Position numbers and translations under genes: made by a program. DNA of 60,862 nucleotides. It comes from Streptomyces turgidiscabies Car8. Its GTDB lineage: Bacteria > Actinomycetota > Actinomycetes > Streptomycetales > Streptomycetaceae. How positions within the stretch are numbered: the first letter of the stretch is position 1; each line of letters opens with the position of its first letter. Location: the NCBI RefSeq assembly GCF_000331005.1, contig NZ_AEJB01000116.1, positions 1 to 60,862 of the forward strand, in the 5' to 3' direction. Shown here piece after piece: positions 1-8,581 of this stretch. The notes under the pieces were generated by a model. The model saw only the letters and a list, made by a program, of their open reading frames with translations, did no database searches and was not told the DNA's origin.

Positions 1-452
1 CACCGGCTGAGCGGCAGGACGGCCCGGACGTACTTGCCCACCGGCACCAGGCCGGCGGTCACCTCGGTGGCGAGGGCGTGCACGATCTCCAGACCGTGTC
101 GGCCGATCCGCTGCGGGTCCCGGGGGTAGCGGACGGGCAGCGCCGCGCTGCTGTCGTAGACCAGCACCGTCACCGAGGTGTCCGTGCCCTCCAGTTCGAG
201 GACGTACGGGCCGTAGCTGTGCCGGTCAGCGTTGGTGACCAGCTCGCTCACCACCAGAAGCAGCTCACCGCCGGCGCGCTCGTCCGTCGGGGCAGACCAT
301 TCCTTCCTCAGCTCGTCGAGGAAGATCTCCGCGAAGGCGCGAGCCTCGGCGATGCAGCCCGGCTCACCGGTGAAGTGCGTCGCCCGTCGCAGCGGTTCGA
401 CGGGGACACCCAAACCACTCGGTATCACTGGTCCGCCCAGGTGTTCGATCAT
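1..452 (-). CDS. Anti-sigma-factor-type ATP-binding protein (HATPase_c_2), partial
   Basis: The reading frame starts at an ATG at 452 and runs off the left edge after about 150 codons. It shows the GHKL ATPase layout of RsbW/SpoIIAB-like regulators: an N box around residues 69-78 (SELVTNADRH) and a G1-like segment GRHGLEIV around 117-124. In Streptomyces these small kinases usually bind a sigma factor or an anti-anti-sigma factor and act in partner-switching stress or development circuits. No sigma or anti-anti-sigma gene is adjacent here, so the partner is unknown. A 20-bp perfect palindrome lies 18 bp upstream of the start. Confidence 0.82.
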   Translation of the reverse strand, partial: MIEHLGGPVIPSGLGVPVEPLRRATHFTGEPGCIAEARAFAEIFLDELRKEWSAPTDERAGGELLLVVSELVTNADRHSYGPYVLELEGTDTSVTVLVYDSSAALPVRYPRDPQRIGRHGLEIVHALATEVTAGLVPVGKYVRAVLPLSR

Positions 453-470
453 GTGGTGCTCTCTCGGTGC

Positions 471-490
471 CCGGGTCCGGCCGGACCCGG
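471..490. promoter_or_regulatory. 20-bp perfect palindrome upstream of the anti-sigma gene
   Basis: CCGGGTCCGG followed directly by CCGGACCCGG reads identically on both strands with no spacer. It sits between the stop of the DUF6777-like gene (558, minus) and the start of the anti-sigma gene (452, minus). It could be an operator, or a cruciform or terminator-like element; the sequence alone does not decide. Confidence 0.4.
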
Positions 491-557
491 TCGCACACTG
501 CTCGTACCCCGAGTCGCGCACGACAGTCCCCCGGTCCCCCGGCCCCCGCCGAACCCC

Positions 558-1859
558 TCAGGACAACGGCGGGGTGAAGGCCGACTCGGCCGCCGTGTCG
601 GAGTCGTCGTCGGGCGGGGACTGGGGCGATCCCAGCGCCGAGGACGGTGGCTGCACGGCCGGAGGCGCGGAGGAGGGCGGGCTCGATGTCGGCGGGCAGG
701 GCTTGGCCGACGGGCTCGCGGTGCCCGGTGACGCGGGCGACGCCGGTGGGCTGGCCGAGCCGGTGGGCGGGGACACGCACGGCAGCGGGGACGGCGGCGG
801 CACCAGACCGGGTGCCTCGGACGTCGGCTCCGAGGACGGTGCCGAGGGTTCCGAGGGGGTCGGTGAACTCACCGACGGGGTCGGCGGGCCGGTCGGAGGC
901 CGGGTCGGCGGGTCGGTCTTCTGGTCGTGCCTGCCCGTGTCGCCGTGGTGGCGGTGGAACCAGTCGCCGCGGTCGGGATCGTAGACGACGAAGACGTTGA
1001 TCACCGTGGTGGCAGGCGCCACGACGACCACGTTCGAGGAGCGGTACGCCGGCCAGGTGTCACCCCTCGGCCGGGGGACGCTCTGCTGTCGTACCGGGTC
1101 GGTGAGCGGGTTGCCGCAGGCGCAGCGCACGCGCGGCCTGCCGCGGTCGTCGACGAGGACGGCGGTGCCGGTCTGGAGGACCGCCTGGTAGTTCGTGGCG
1201 GCGGCGTCCCGGTAGCCGTGGTTGGTGACGCGGGTGTCCATGCGCAGCTGTACGGGGGTGAGCGAGCGGAGGTACGCGGGGACCCCGTCGGGCCGCAGGC
1301 CGAGGACGGAGGCGAACGCGCCGTTCTTCGCGGGGGCCGCGCCGAGTGCCCGGATCTGCTTCTCCACGTCGCAGCTGGCGACCTTGCGGGTGCCGCCGTA
1401 CAGACCGGCCGCGTCGCCGTCCACGCGCCGGACGACGTTCGTGGTGACCGTTTCCGGGGCCGTGGCGGTGGGGGGCGTGACCGGCGGGGCGGAGCTGTCC
1501 GTGGCCGTGGACTCGGTGAAGGGGTCGGGGCCCGACTTGTCCGCGGCCTGGAGGAAGACCTCGCCGCCCGCCGCCTGGTCGGAGGTGCCGTCGGAGCGGG
1601 TGAGGACGACGATCAGGACCACGGCGGCCACGACCGCGGTGACGAGTACCGCGACGCGGGGCACCGACCTCCACCAGGGCGGGTGCGGCTCGGGCCCCGG
1701 CCCGGTTCCTCCGCCCGCGCCTCCGTCCCCGCCGTCCGACCCGCCTCCGCGGTCCGTGGGTGGCCGGGTCGGGGGCCCCGCTGGTGGCTGGGAGGGGCCG
1801 GACAGGGGTCCGGAGGGTGGTCCTGTGGGGCGGCCGGAGGACGGCTGTTCGACGCTCAC
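558..1859 (-). CDS. DUF6777-like membrane-anchored protein with Pro/Ser-rich ends
   Basis: About 433 residues. A Pro/Gly-rich cytoplasmic N-terminus (about 50 residues) is followed by one strong membrane segment (around residues 66-86), then a globular extracytoplasmic domain of about 200 residues with several cysteines (a CDVEKQ segment and a CACGNP motif), and a long Pro/Ser/Thr-rich tail. The arrangement and the start of the globular domain (GGEVFLQAA) match my memory of Streptomyces DUF6777 proteins, whose function is unknown. I chose the GTG at 1859 because a purine-rich GGAAGAAGAG lies just upstream. A GTG at 1892 in the same frame would add 11 residues. It is divergent from the streptophobe-like gene. 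Confidence 0.72.
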   Translation of the reverse strand: MSVEQPSSGRPTGPPSGPLSGPSQPPAGPPTRPPTDRGGGSDGGDGGAGGGTGPGPEPHPPWWRSVPRVAVLVTAVVAAVVLIVVLTRSDGTSDQAAGGEVFLQAADKSGPDPFTESTATDSSAPPVTPPTATAPETVTTNVVRRVDGDAAGLYGGTRKVASCDVEKQIRALGAAPAKNGAFASVLGLRPDGVPAYLRSLTPVQLRMDTRVTNHGYRDAAATNYQAVLQTGTAVLVDDRGRPRVRCACGNPLTDPVRQQSVPRPRGDTWPAYRSSNVVVVAPATTVINVFVVYDPDRGDWFHRHHGDTGRHDQKTDPPTRPPTGPPTPSVSSPTPSEPSAPSSEPTSEAPGLVPPPSPLPCVSPPTGSASPPASPASPGTASPSAKPCPPTSSPPSSAPPAVQPPSSALGSPQSPPDDDSDTAAESAFTPPLS

Positions 1860-1918
1860 GGGCTCTTCTTCCGACGTGGGCTCCTGCGGCACTCGTGTTG
1901 CTTTCAGCCGCTTTCTTC

Positions 1919-1936
1919 CACAATGTGCTCATTGTG
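1919..1936. promoter_or_regulatory. Inverted repeat CACAATG-N4-CATTGTG in a divergent promoter region
   Basis: Perfect 7-bp arms separated by TGCT lie in the gap between the DUF6777-like gene (minus) and the streptophobe-like gene (plus). The size and position fit a dimeric regulator operator controlling one or both genes. The binding protein is unknown. Confidence 0.45.
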
Positions 1937-2020
1937 TACTCCGGCCCTGCCCCCTCCGCAAGCGGACGCCCCCGTTCCTCCCGACAGGCGCACCACCCGA
2001 GTGCTGCTTAGCGTGGCAGG

Positions 2021-3310
2021 GTGAGCACCCGAACCCCCACTCCCGTGCCGACGCTCGCCGGAGAGCGGACCGTCTCCCGGCACGGCTGGGTACAGGCCCT
2101 GGCCGCGGTGCTGACCGCACTGGCCTCCATGGTGCTGGTCGCCGGGCTGGGACTGTGGGCGGCCGGCGCGGGCGATCTGCCGGACGGCGCGTTCCCCCGG
2201 GTCGTCGCGGCCACGGTCGTCACGGCGGTCGGCGGCAGCGTCGGCCTCACGGGCGACGCGGGAGACCTCGCCGAGACGGCGGGCGGGCTGACCGTGATGC
2301 CCCTGTCGGTGACGCTGGTCGGGGCGCTCGTCATAGGCGCGGGATTCCTGCGCCCCCTGCGGCACCGGGCTGTCGCCGGCGCCCGCGAGCTGGCCGGCTG
2401 GGCGGCGCGCGTCGCCGTCCTGTGGCTGCTGGGGCTGACCGGTCTGGCGTTCGCGGCCCGCCAGACCTTCGCGGTCTCGCTGGGCGACGGAACGCTCGGC
2501 GACGTCGGCGACCTCCTCGGCGCCTCTCCGCGGATCGGCTTCACCACGGACGTACCACCGACGCTCCTCGCCGGTCTGCTGTGGCTGGCGGCCGTCCTGG
2601 CGCTCGCCCTGCTGGTCTCGCGCGCGGCCCCGCTGCCCGCGCGGCTGCTGCGCTTCCAGGAGTCGGTACGTCCGGCCGCGTACGCCATGGTCGTGCTGCT
2701 GCTCGTCTTCGTGGCCCTCGGGATCGTGATCGGGCTCGTCGTGGCGGTGACGCGTGGGCAGCCCGCGCAGTCGCTCGCGCTCGTACTGCTGGGCATGCCG
2801 AACCTGACCTGGCTCGCCCTCACCACAGGCCTGGGCGCCACCTGGGAGGGGCGCGTCGAGGGCCCCTTCGGGCTGCCGATGCCGCATGTCCTCGACGAGG
2901 TGCTGCGCACCCCGGACACCGCCACGCTCAACCTGAGCACCCTCTCCGGCTACGACGGCAAGGTGTGGTGGCTGCTGGTCGTCGACGCCGTGCTGCTGTT
3001 GGCCGCCGCGTTCCTGATGGCGGCGCGTTCACCGGCCAGGATGCGGGCCTGGCAGCATGCCGTGCACATGGCGGTCGCGCTGGCGCTGACAGTCCTGATG
3101 ATCTGCCTGCTCGGCCGGGTCTCCGCCCACTACGGTCTGTCCGTACTCGGCATCGGAGACCTCGGCGGCAACCTCTCCGGCAGCCTGTTCCTGCGCCCGC
3201 GACTGTGGGGTGCGCTCGGCCTGGCGCTGCTGTGGGGGCTGGTCACCGGATTCCTGGGCGCGCTGCTGGCCCGGCGGGTGCACCGGCGGGGCGAGGTCGG
3301 AAGACGCTAG
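2021..3310 (+). CDS. Streptophobe-like polytopic membrane protein
   Basis: A 429-residue protein from a GTG start, dominated by roughly ten hydrophobic stretches separated by short charged loops, with no enzymatic motif that I can see. A first membrane segment around residues 25-48 is followed by the acidic loop typical of Streptomyces 'streptophobe' proteins. The family is largely restricted to streptomycetes and has no established function. No good ribosome binding site precedes the GTG, so the start could be leaderless or slightly different. Confidence 0.75.
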   Translation: MSTRTPTPVPTLAGERTVSRHGWVQALAAVLTALASMVLVAGLGLWAAGAGDLPDGAFPRVVAATVVTAVGGSVGLTGDAGDLAETAGGLTVMPLSVTLVGALVIGAGFLRPLRHRAVAGARELAGWAARVAVLWLLGLTGLAFAARQTFAVSLGDGTLGDVGDLLGASPRIGFTTDVPPTLLAGLLWLAAVLALALLVSRAAPLPARLLRFQESVRPAAYAMVVLLLVFVALGIVIGLVVAVTRGQPAQSLALVLLGMPNLTWLALTTGLGATWEGRVEGPFGLPMPHVLDEVLRTPDTATLNLSTLSGYDGKVWWLLVVDAVLLLAAAFLMAARSPARMRAWQHAVHMAVALALTVLMICLLGRVSAHYGLSVLGIGDLGGNLSGSLFLRPRLWGALGLALLWGLVTGFLGALLARRVHRRGEVGRR

Positions 3311-3344
3311 GCGGGGTTGCGGACGCCGTGACAGCGTGATCCCC

Positions 3345-3758
3345 ATGGCATTCACTGTCGAAGACCGGCTGACCGTAACGGAGTTGATCGCGCTGCACGG
3401 TCACCTCGTCGACGAAGGACACCTCGACCGAACGGCGGAGGTGTTCACGGCGGACGTGGCGTACGACCTCTCCGACTTCGGTCAGGGCCTCGTCACCGGT
3501 CTCGCCGCACTCAATGACGCGTCGCTCGCGCTCGGCCCGGCGAACCCCGTCGCCCACCACGTCACGAACGTGATCGTCACCGAGGAGTCCGACGGCCGGG
3601 TCCGCGCTCGTTCCAAGGGGCTGGCCGTCATGGCGGACGGCACCTGCGGCTCGGTGACGTACGACGACACCGTGGTGCGGACCGTCGGGGGCTGGCGCAT
3701 CTCCTGCCGCAAGGTGTCCGCGCGGCGCGTGCCGTTGGGGGGCCTGGGGCGGGGCTGA
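3345..3758 (+). CDS. SnoaL-like / NTF2-fold protein
   Basis: A 137-residue protein from ATG 3345, matching the length of SnoaL_4/NTF2-fold proteins. It begins with an amphipathic helix (EDRLTVTELIALHGHLVDEG), then 'LDRTAEVFTADVAYDLSDFG', and ends in a strand pattern 'YDDTVVRTVGGWRISCRKVSARR' characteristic of the cone-shaped NTF2 fold. Members act as isomerases, dehydratases or cyclases on small hydrophobic ligands, but catalytic residues vary and the substrate cannot be predicted. It lies 34 bp after the streptophobe-like gene and could be co-transcribed. Confidence 0.75.
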   Translation: MAFTVEDRLTVTELIALHGHLVDEGHLDRTAEVFTADVAYDLSDFGQGLVTGLAALNDASLALGPANPVAHHVTNVIVTEESDGRVRARSKGLAVMADGTCGSVTYDDTVVRTVGGWRISCRKVSARRVPLGGLGRG

Positions 3759-3785
3759 CGCCCGCTGGGGTCGTCCCGGACCCGC

Positions 3786-4802
3786 TCAGCCCGAGCGGCG
3801 GTGGGCGTGCCGGGTGAACACCGGTCGGGCCCAGGCAGGTGGCCTGGGTGGGCGTTCCTCGCCCGTCGGGGGTAGCCGGACCACCTGGGTGGGCGGGTGG
3901 TCCGTGTGCACGGCCCCCGTCGAGGCGGCGCGGAGTGCGGCGACGAAGTCGAGGCACGAGTCGTAGCGGTCGTCGGGGCTCTTCGCGAGGGCCTTGGCGA
4001 ACACCGGGTCGACGGCTGCGGGGAGTTCGGGGCACTGTTCGGTCAGCGGGGGCGGCTCGTCGTACTGGTGAGCCCACAGCAGGGCCATGTCGTCGTCGCG
4101 TCGGAAGGGCGGGTGGCCTGCCAGGATCTCGTGGACGACGCACGCGAAGCCGTAGACGTCGCAGCGTCCGTCGACCGGGCGCCCCGAGATCTGCTCGGGG
4201 GACACGTAGTCGAGGGTGCCGACGAACTGGCCGACGGTCGTGAATCCGGTGAGTGACAGCGACTTCTTGGTCAGGCCGAAGTCGGTGAGGTAGACGTGCT
4301 CGGGGTGGTCGCTGTCGGTGCCCCGGGCGACCAGGATGTTGCCGGGCTTGACGTCCCGGTGGACCAGACCGTGGTCATGGGCGGCGTCGAGCGCGGACGC
4401 CACCTGGGCGGCGATACGGGTGGCGGCGGCGAGCGGCAACGGGCCCTCGCGGTCGAGGAGATGACGCAGGTCGCTGCCTTCGACGTACCGCATCGCGATG
4501 TAGAGGATGCCGTCCGTCTCGTCGGCCTCGAAGACCGGGACGATATGGGGATGGTCGATCGCGGCGGCCACCCGGGACTCGTGCGTGAAGCGCTTGCGGA
4601 AGGTGTCGTTGCGGGCCAGTTCCGGGGCGAGGAGTTTCAGCGCGACGGTCCGGTCGAGCCGCAGGTCCCTGGCCCGGTAGACGACGGCCATGCCGCCGCG
4701 GCCGATCTCCGCCTCGACGCGGTAGCCGGCGATCTGCCGGCCGAGCAGGTCGGAGTCGCGTCCCGCGTGCGACCGCGTGTCGTGGTCCGGGTCGCGCCCC
4801 AT
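3786..4802 (-). CDS. Serine/threonine protein kinase (Hanks type), no membrane segment
   Basis: 338 residues. The glycine loop GRGGMAVVY is near residues 34-42, the catalytic lysine in VALKLL near 56, HRDVKPGN near 148-155, DFG near 174-176 and SPE near 201-203, so the kinase should be active. After the kinase domain comes only a short Pro/Arg-rich tail; there is no transmembrane or PASTA region, unlike PknB or PknF. The ATG at 4802 overlaps the stop of the upstream SH3-like gene (TGATG). The operon partner is an exporter with two FHA (phosphothreonine-binding) domains, the likely target. Confidence 0.9.
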   Translation of the reverse strand: MGRDPDHDTRSHAGRDSDLLGRQIAGYRVEAEIGRGGMAVVYRARDLRLDRTVALKLLAPELARNDTFRKRFTHESRVAAAIDHPHIVPVFEADETDGILYIAMRYVEGSDLRHLLDREGPLPLAAATRIAAQVASALDAAHDHGLVHRDVKPGNILVARGTDSDHPEHVYLTDFGLTKKSLSLTGFTTVGQFVGTLDYVSPEQISGRPVDGRCDVYGFACVVHEILAGHPPFRRDDDMALLWAHQYDEPPPLTEQCPELPAAVDPVFAKALAKSPDDRYDSCLDFVAALRAASTGAVHTDHPPTQVVRLPPTGEERPPRPPAWARPVFTRHAHRRSG

Positions 4803-5404
4803 CAGCCGCCTCCGCCGGCGCCGCCGGTACCGTCGTCCCTGACGACCTGGGTGGGCGCGTGGCCCGGGTCGGGCACCACCTGGGTCGGCTCCCGGGCAGG
4901 GGTGGCGGGTTCCCGGTCGGCGGCGTACGTGGTCAGCCGGGCGCCGTCGGTGTACACCCAGCGCTCGTGCTCGGCGTCGTACAGCCACACGGACTCTCCG
5001 TCGACGACGATCCCGATCCGCTGCCCGCGCGTACGCCCCCGGAAGGACTCCCGGTCGAGCGCTCCCCCGGTCAGCTCTTCCACGGCGCCGCGATACCGGG
5101 CCAGCGCCTGTTCGGCGCGGGCCAGCAGGGGGCGTGGGTCGGCCGTGCGGGCGAGCGGGGCGCCGGCGGCGGGCGGGTCCTGCGGTACGGCGACCAGGAG
5201 CCGTCCGTCGACCCAGGCGGACCAGCCGTTCGCGCACCGGACGTGCCCCCAGTCACCGCGCCGTTCGACCAGTTCGACCGGCAGCAGAGCGTCGAGTGCC
5301 ACGGTGGGCCGGGCCGGGTCGGGCTCCTCCCAGGCGGCCAGGCCCTCCCGCGGCACGACGTGCGTGGGCCGGAACCCCGAGATCTGGTATCCGGGGGACG
5401 TCAT
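4802..5404 (-). CDS. SH3-like domain protein of the kinase/FHA-ABC operon
   Basis: A protein of about 200 residues. The middle part 'LLPVELVERRGDWGHVRCANGW' and 'SAWVDGRLLV' looks like a bacterial SH3 (SH3b) domain. The second half is a small beta-rich region with 'VWLYDAEHERWVYTDG'. No signal peptide, membrane segment or catalytic motif is visible. The ATG at 5404 has GAGGGGG at a suitable distance; a GTG at 5413 is in frame but too close to that site. It lies 14 bp after the FHA-ABC gene and overlaps the kinase start, so it probably works with both, perhaps as an adaptor. The function is not known. Confidence 0.65.
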   Translation of the reverse strand: MTSPGYQISGFRPTHVVPREGLAAWEEPDPARPTVALDALLPVELVERRGDWGHVRCANGWSAWVDGRLLVAVPQDPPAAGAPLARTADPRPLLARAEQALARYRGAVEELTGGALDRESFRGRTRGQRIGIVVDGESVWLYDAEHERWVYTDGARLTTYAADREPATPAREPTQVVPDPGHAPTQVVRDDGTGGAGGGG

Positions 5405-5418
5405 CTCACCCACCCCCT

Positions 5419-7770
5419 CTACTTCCGCATGACGGCCGGTTCGTGCCGCCGCAGCAGCCGCAGGACCAGGTACCCGAAGACCACCGACAGCACGAGCAGC
5501 ATCCCGGCGTTGATCAGCCAGACTCCGGCCGAGTGTTCGAACAGCGGATCACCGGTCAGTTCGCCGGGGACGATCCGTGACAGGCCGATCGTGCCCGCCA
5601 TCGCGCCGAGCGCCCACCGTGAGGGCACCAGCCAGGCGAGCTGTTCGATGCCGGGGACGCCGTCGAGTTTCAGCAGGGCCCCGCAGAACACCACCTGGAC
5701 GATGGCCAGCAGCACGAGCAGCGGCATCGTCACCTCTTCCTTGCGGACGAGCGCCGAGACGAGGAGGCCGAGCATCATCGCCGTGAAGGAGAGCAGCGCG
5801 ACGGCGACCGTGATCTCCACCAGGGGTGGCATCAAGACGCCTTCGCCGCCGGGCGCGTTGAGGTCCACGCCGAACAGGGCGACGAGGGTCAGCACGACGG
5901 CCTGGGCGACGGTGATCGTCCCCAGGACCACGACCTTCGACATCAGGTACGCCGACCGGGACAGGCCGACGGCCCGCTCACGCTGGTAGATCACGCGTTC
6001 CTTGACCAGCTCGCGCACCGCGTTGGCCGCCCCGGTGAGGACGCCGCCGACGCACAGGATGAGCAGCGCGTTCATCGCCGTCTCCTGGGTCAGCTTGCTG
6101 CCGGCCAGTGCCCTGGCCATCGCGCCCATCACGAACGGCAGCGCGATCATGATGGCGAGGAAGGTGCGGTCGGCGCTCAGCGCGGCCGTGTAGCGGCGGA
6201 CCAGGGTGCTCAGCTGGGCGCCCCAGCTCTGCGGCTTGGGCGGGGGCGGGGCGGCGTCGACCGGGCCCGACCTCGGCAGCCGGGGCTGCGCGGTCGAGTC
6301 GGCGATGTACTGCCGGTGCATGGGCGAGGTGCGGTAGTCCCCCGCCCAGTCCCTTTCCCGGTCGCGCTCGAAGGCCTCGAACGCCTCCGGCCACTGCTCG
6401 TACCCGAAGAAGGCGAGGGTGTCCTCGGGCGGCCCGTAGTAGGCGACCTTGCCGCCCGGTGCGAGCACGAGCAGCCGGTCGCAGACGTCGAGGCTGAGCA
6501 CGCTGTGGGTGACGACGATGACGGTACGGCCGTCGTCGGCGAGGCCGCGCAGCATGTGCATCACCGAGCGGTCCATCCCCGGGTCGAGACCCGAGGTCGG
6601 CTCGTCGAGGAAGAGCAGCGACGGCTTGGTGAGCAGTTCCAGGGCCACGCTGACGCGCTTGCGCTGTCCGCCGGAGAGGCTGTGCACGGGCTGGCGGACG
6701 CGCTGTTCCAGGCCGAGTTCGCGCACCACCTCGTCGACACGGGCCCGTCGCTCCGCCTTCGCGGTGTCCTGCGGGAAGCGCAGCTCGGCGGCGTAGGTGA
6801 GGGCTCCGCGTACGGTCAGCTGGGCGTGCAGGATGTCGTCCTGCGGCACCAGTCCGATGCGCTGGCGCAGTTCGGCGTAGTCGCGGTAGAGGTCGCGCCC
6901 GTCGTACAGGACCGTGCCGCGGTCGGCGGGGCGCTGGCCGGTCAGGGCGTTGAGGAGGGTGGACTTGCCGGCGCCGCTGGGGCCGACGACCGCGAGCAGG
7001 CATTTCTCCCCCACCGGGAAGGACACGTCCTCCAGGAGCGTCTTGCGGCCGTGGTCGACGGCGACGGTGAGGTTCTGGACGTCGAGGGAGACCTCGCCGG
7101 TGTCGACGTACTCCTGGAGCTGGTCGCCGACCAGACAGAACGCGGAGTGGCCGACGCCGACGATGTCACCGGGCATGACGGTCGCGCGGGCGACGGGCCC
7201 GCCGTTGAGGAACGTGCCGTTGTGGCTGCCCAGGTCGACGATCTCGTACGTCCCGTCCGGGCGGGCCCGCAGTTCGGCGTGCCGGCGGGAGACGAGGAGG
7301 TCGTCGACGATCAGGTCGTTGTCGTCGGCGCGGCCGATGCGGACGGTACGGGCGGGCAGGGGCCGGACGGTGGTGGGCTGCCGGAAGGTCCCGGTCAGGG
7401 AGGGCATCGACACGCCGGCGACGGCCGAGGGGCGTTCGGAGACCGGCGGGGGCGGACTGACGAGGACGGCCCGTGGCCCGTCGGCGAGGCTGCCGAAGCA
7501 CAGCACGCTGCCGGGGCCGACGTCCCTCTCGTGGACGCGCAGTCCGTCGGCGTACGTACCGTTCGTACTGTTCTCGTCCTCGACCGTCCAGTGGCCGTCC
7601 TCGGGCCGCAGCACCGCGTGGTGCCACGAGACCCGGGCGTCGTCGATGACGATCTCGCTGAGTGGGTCGCGCCCGACGTGATAGGCGTGGCCCGGACTCA
7701 TCACCGTGGAGCCCGTCTCCGTCTGCAGGACGAGTTCGGGCGCGGTCGGCGCGACCGAGCGGTCTACCAT
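5419..7770 (-). CDS. FHA-FHA-ABC-membrane exporter (Rv1747-like)
   Basis: 783 residues in one chain. The first FHA domain (about residues 29-105) has GR, SxxH and NGT elements; the second (about 141-215) has IGRADDNDL, SRRHAEL and SHNGTFLNG. The ABC ATPase follows, with Walker A GPSGAGKST (263-271), signature LSGGQ (365-369) and Walker B LLFLDEPTSGLD (about 385-396), and then an ABC2-type six-helix membrane domain (about 530-775). The architecture matches Mycobacterium tuberculosis Rv1747, which is phosphorylated by the kinase PknF encoded next to it. The downstream kinase gene here makes the same pairing likely. The exported substrate is unknown, perhaps a lipid or glycolipid. Confidence 0.9.
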   Translation of the reverse strand: MVDRSVAPTAPELVLQTETGSTVMSPGHAYHVGRDPLSEIVIDDARVSWHHAVLRPEDGHWTVEDENSTNGTYADGLRVHERDVGPGSVLCFGSLADGPRAVLVSPPPPVSERPSAVAGVSMPSLTGTFRQPTTVRPLPARTVRIGRADDNDLIVDDLLVSRRHAELRARPDGTYEIVDLGSHNGTFLNGGPVARATVMPGDIVGVGHSAFCLVGDQLQEYVDTGEVSLDVQNLTVAVDHGRKTLLEDVSFPVGEKCLLAVVGPSGAGKSTLLNALTGQRPADRGTVLYDGRDLYRDYAELRQRIGLVPQDDILHAQLTVRGALTYAAELRFPQDTAKAERRARVDEVVRELGLEQRVRQPVHSLSGGQRKRVSVALELLTKPSLLFLDEPTSGLDPGMDRSVMHMLRGLADDGRTVIVVTHSVLSLDVCDRLLVLAPGGKVAYYGPPEDTLAFFGYEQWPEAFEAFERDRERDWAGDYRTSPMHRQYIADSTAQPRLPRSGPVDAAPPPPKPQSWGAQLSTLVRRYTAALSADRTFLAIMIALPFVMGAMARALAGSKLTQETAMNALLILCVGGVLTGAANAVRELVKERVIYQRERAVGLSRSAYLMSKVVVLGTITVAQAVVLTLVALFGVDLNAPGGEGVLMPPLVEITVAVALLSFTAMMLGLLVSALVRKEEVTMPLLVLLAIVQVVFCGALLKLDGVPGIEQLAWLVPSRWALGAMAGTIGLSRIVPGELTGDPLFEHSAGVWLINAGMLLVLSVVFGYLVLRLLRRHEPAVMRK

Positions 7771-7777
7771 GCCCAGA

Positions 7778-7783
7778 ATTCTA
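7778..7783 (-). promoter_or_regulatory. -10 hexamer TAGAAT, possible leaderless promoter of the FHA-ABC operon
   Basis: On the minus strand TAGAAT is followed by 7 nt and then the ATG at 7770, the spacing expected when transcription begins at the start codon. No ribosome binding site is present, which fits a leaderless mRNA, common in Streptomyces. There is no clear -35 box. Confidence 0.4.
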
Positions 7784-7839
7784 GCGATTCGTCCGTATAC
7801 ACGCCTGGCCAGCCCGGAGCGGTGCGGGGGCCCGGCCGG

Positions 7840-8256
7840 TCAGGCGACCGGTACGACCAGTCCCGGGTTGGTCCGCTGCATGCGCAGCGCGTCGACGGAC
7901 TCGGCGAGCAGTTCGTACTCGGTGGTCTCGTCGTACGTGGCGATCCGTACGAGCCTGCCGGCCGCCAACTCGTCGGCGACCCGCTCCTGTTGGTACGGGT
8001 CCATCGCCCAGGCGCGCATCAGGCCGGGCACGTCGGGCACGGTGACGGCGACCGGGACGAGCGAGTTCGGGGGGAAGTACGGTTCGTCGGGCTGCGGATC
8101 GAGCCGTTCGGCGATCCAGCACGCCCGGTCCCGTAACCACCACAGAGCCAGCGCCAGAGTCGGCGCGCGGTAGGTGCCCAGCGGTACGCCGATACGCCGG
8201 CCCGCACAGACGCCGTACGCCGTGACATGACAAAGAAACTCGTCGTGCACGATCAT
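7840..8256 (-). CDS. Conserved hypothetical protein
   Basis: A 138-residue soluble protein with no family I can name. It has an N-terminal hydrophobic/aromatic part (FLCHVTAYGVCAG, then ALALWWLRDRACWIAERL), a Pro-rich linker, and a C-terminal helical region containing 'EYELLAESVDALRMQRT'. No signal peptide or catalytic motif is visible. The ATG at 8256 sits directly against GGGGGA; the GTG two codons later (8250) has better spacing and may be the real start. It stands alone, upstream of the FHA-ABC operon on the same strand. Confidence 0.6.
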   Translation of the reverse strand: MIVHDEFLCHVTAYGVCAGRRIGVPLGTYRAPTLALALWWLRDRACWIAERLDPQPDEPYFPPNSLVPVAVTVPDVPGLMRAWAMDPYQQERVADELAAGRLVRIATYDETTEYELLAESVDALRMQRTNPGLVVPVA

Positions 8257-8581
8257 TCCCCCGATCGCCTACCGGCCTTGCCTCGCTTTCTCCGCGGCTC
8301 TCTCGCTGTACCGCGTTGGTGCTGGTCACTCGATGGTCCACTTGGTGCAGTGTTCTACCAGTTGAGTATCTTCACTATTGACACTCTGTCACCACGCCTT
8401 TCCAGCCAGTTTCCAGGCATTCTCCTGGCATATTCCTGACAGGTATGGACCGGAATCCGACGGGACGGCCTCCTCCCCCGCCGACAGATCCCCGAAAATT
8501 CCGGAGGATCATGGGATTCGCGATGAGTTTTCCGCTTCCCAGTGGTCTCTTCAGCGAAGACCACCGGAAATGGAGGGCCCC
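8257..8581. other. Intergenic region between divergent genes, AT-richer than its surroundings
   Basis: 325 bp with visibly lower GC. It contains the short inverted repeat TGACA-CTC-TGTCA (8379-8391, including a TTGACA -35-like hexamer), a CCAGG/CCTGG pair near 8412-8425, an ATG at 8511 with a perfect GGAGG 4 nt upstream that opens another reading frame, and a hairpin (8542-8564) just before the ribosome binding site of the DUF1905 gene. No convincing RNA gene is seen. Confidence 0.4.
8542..8564 (+). promoter_or_regulatory. 5' UTR hairpin immediately before the DUF1905 ribosome binding site
   Basis: GTGGTC-TC-TTC (8542-8552) can pair with GAAGACCAC (8556-8564) across a 3-nt loop, with a 2-nt bulge. 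The hairpin ends a few bases before GGAGGG (8572-8577) and so could affect translation of the downstream gene. Confidence 0.35.

Noticed and set aside
6316..8136. 606-codon plus-strand open frame opposite the FHA-ABC gene
   Set aside because: Antisense shadow, rich in Val/Gly/Asp without any domain pattern; the minus-strand frame has clear FHA and ABC motifs.
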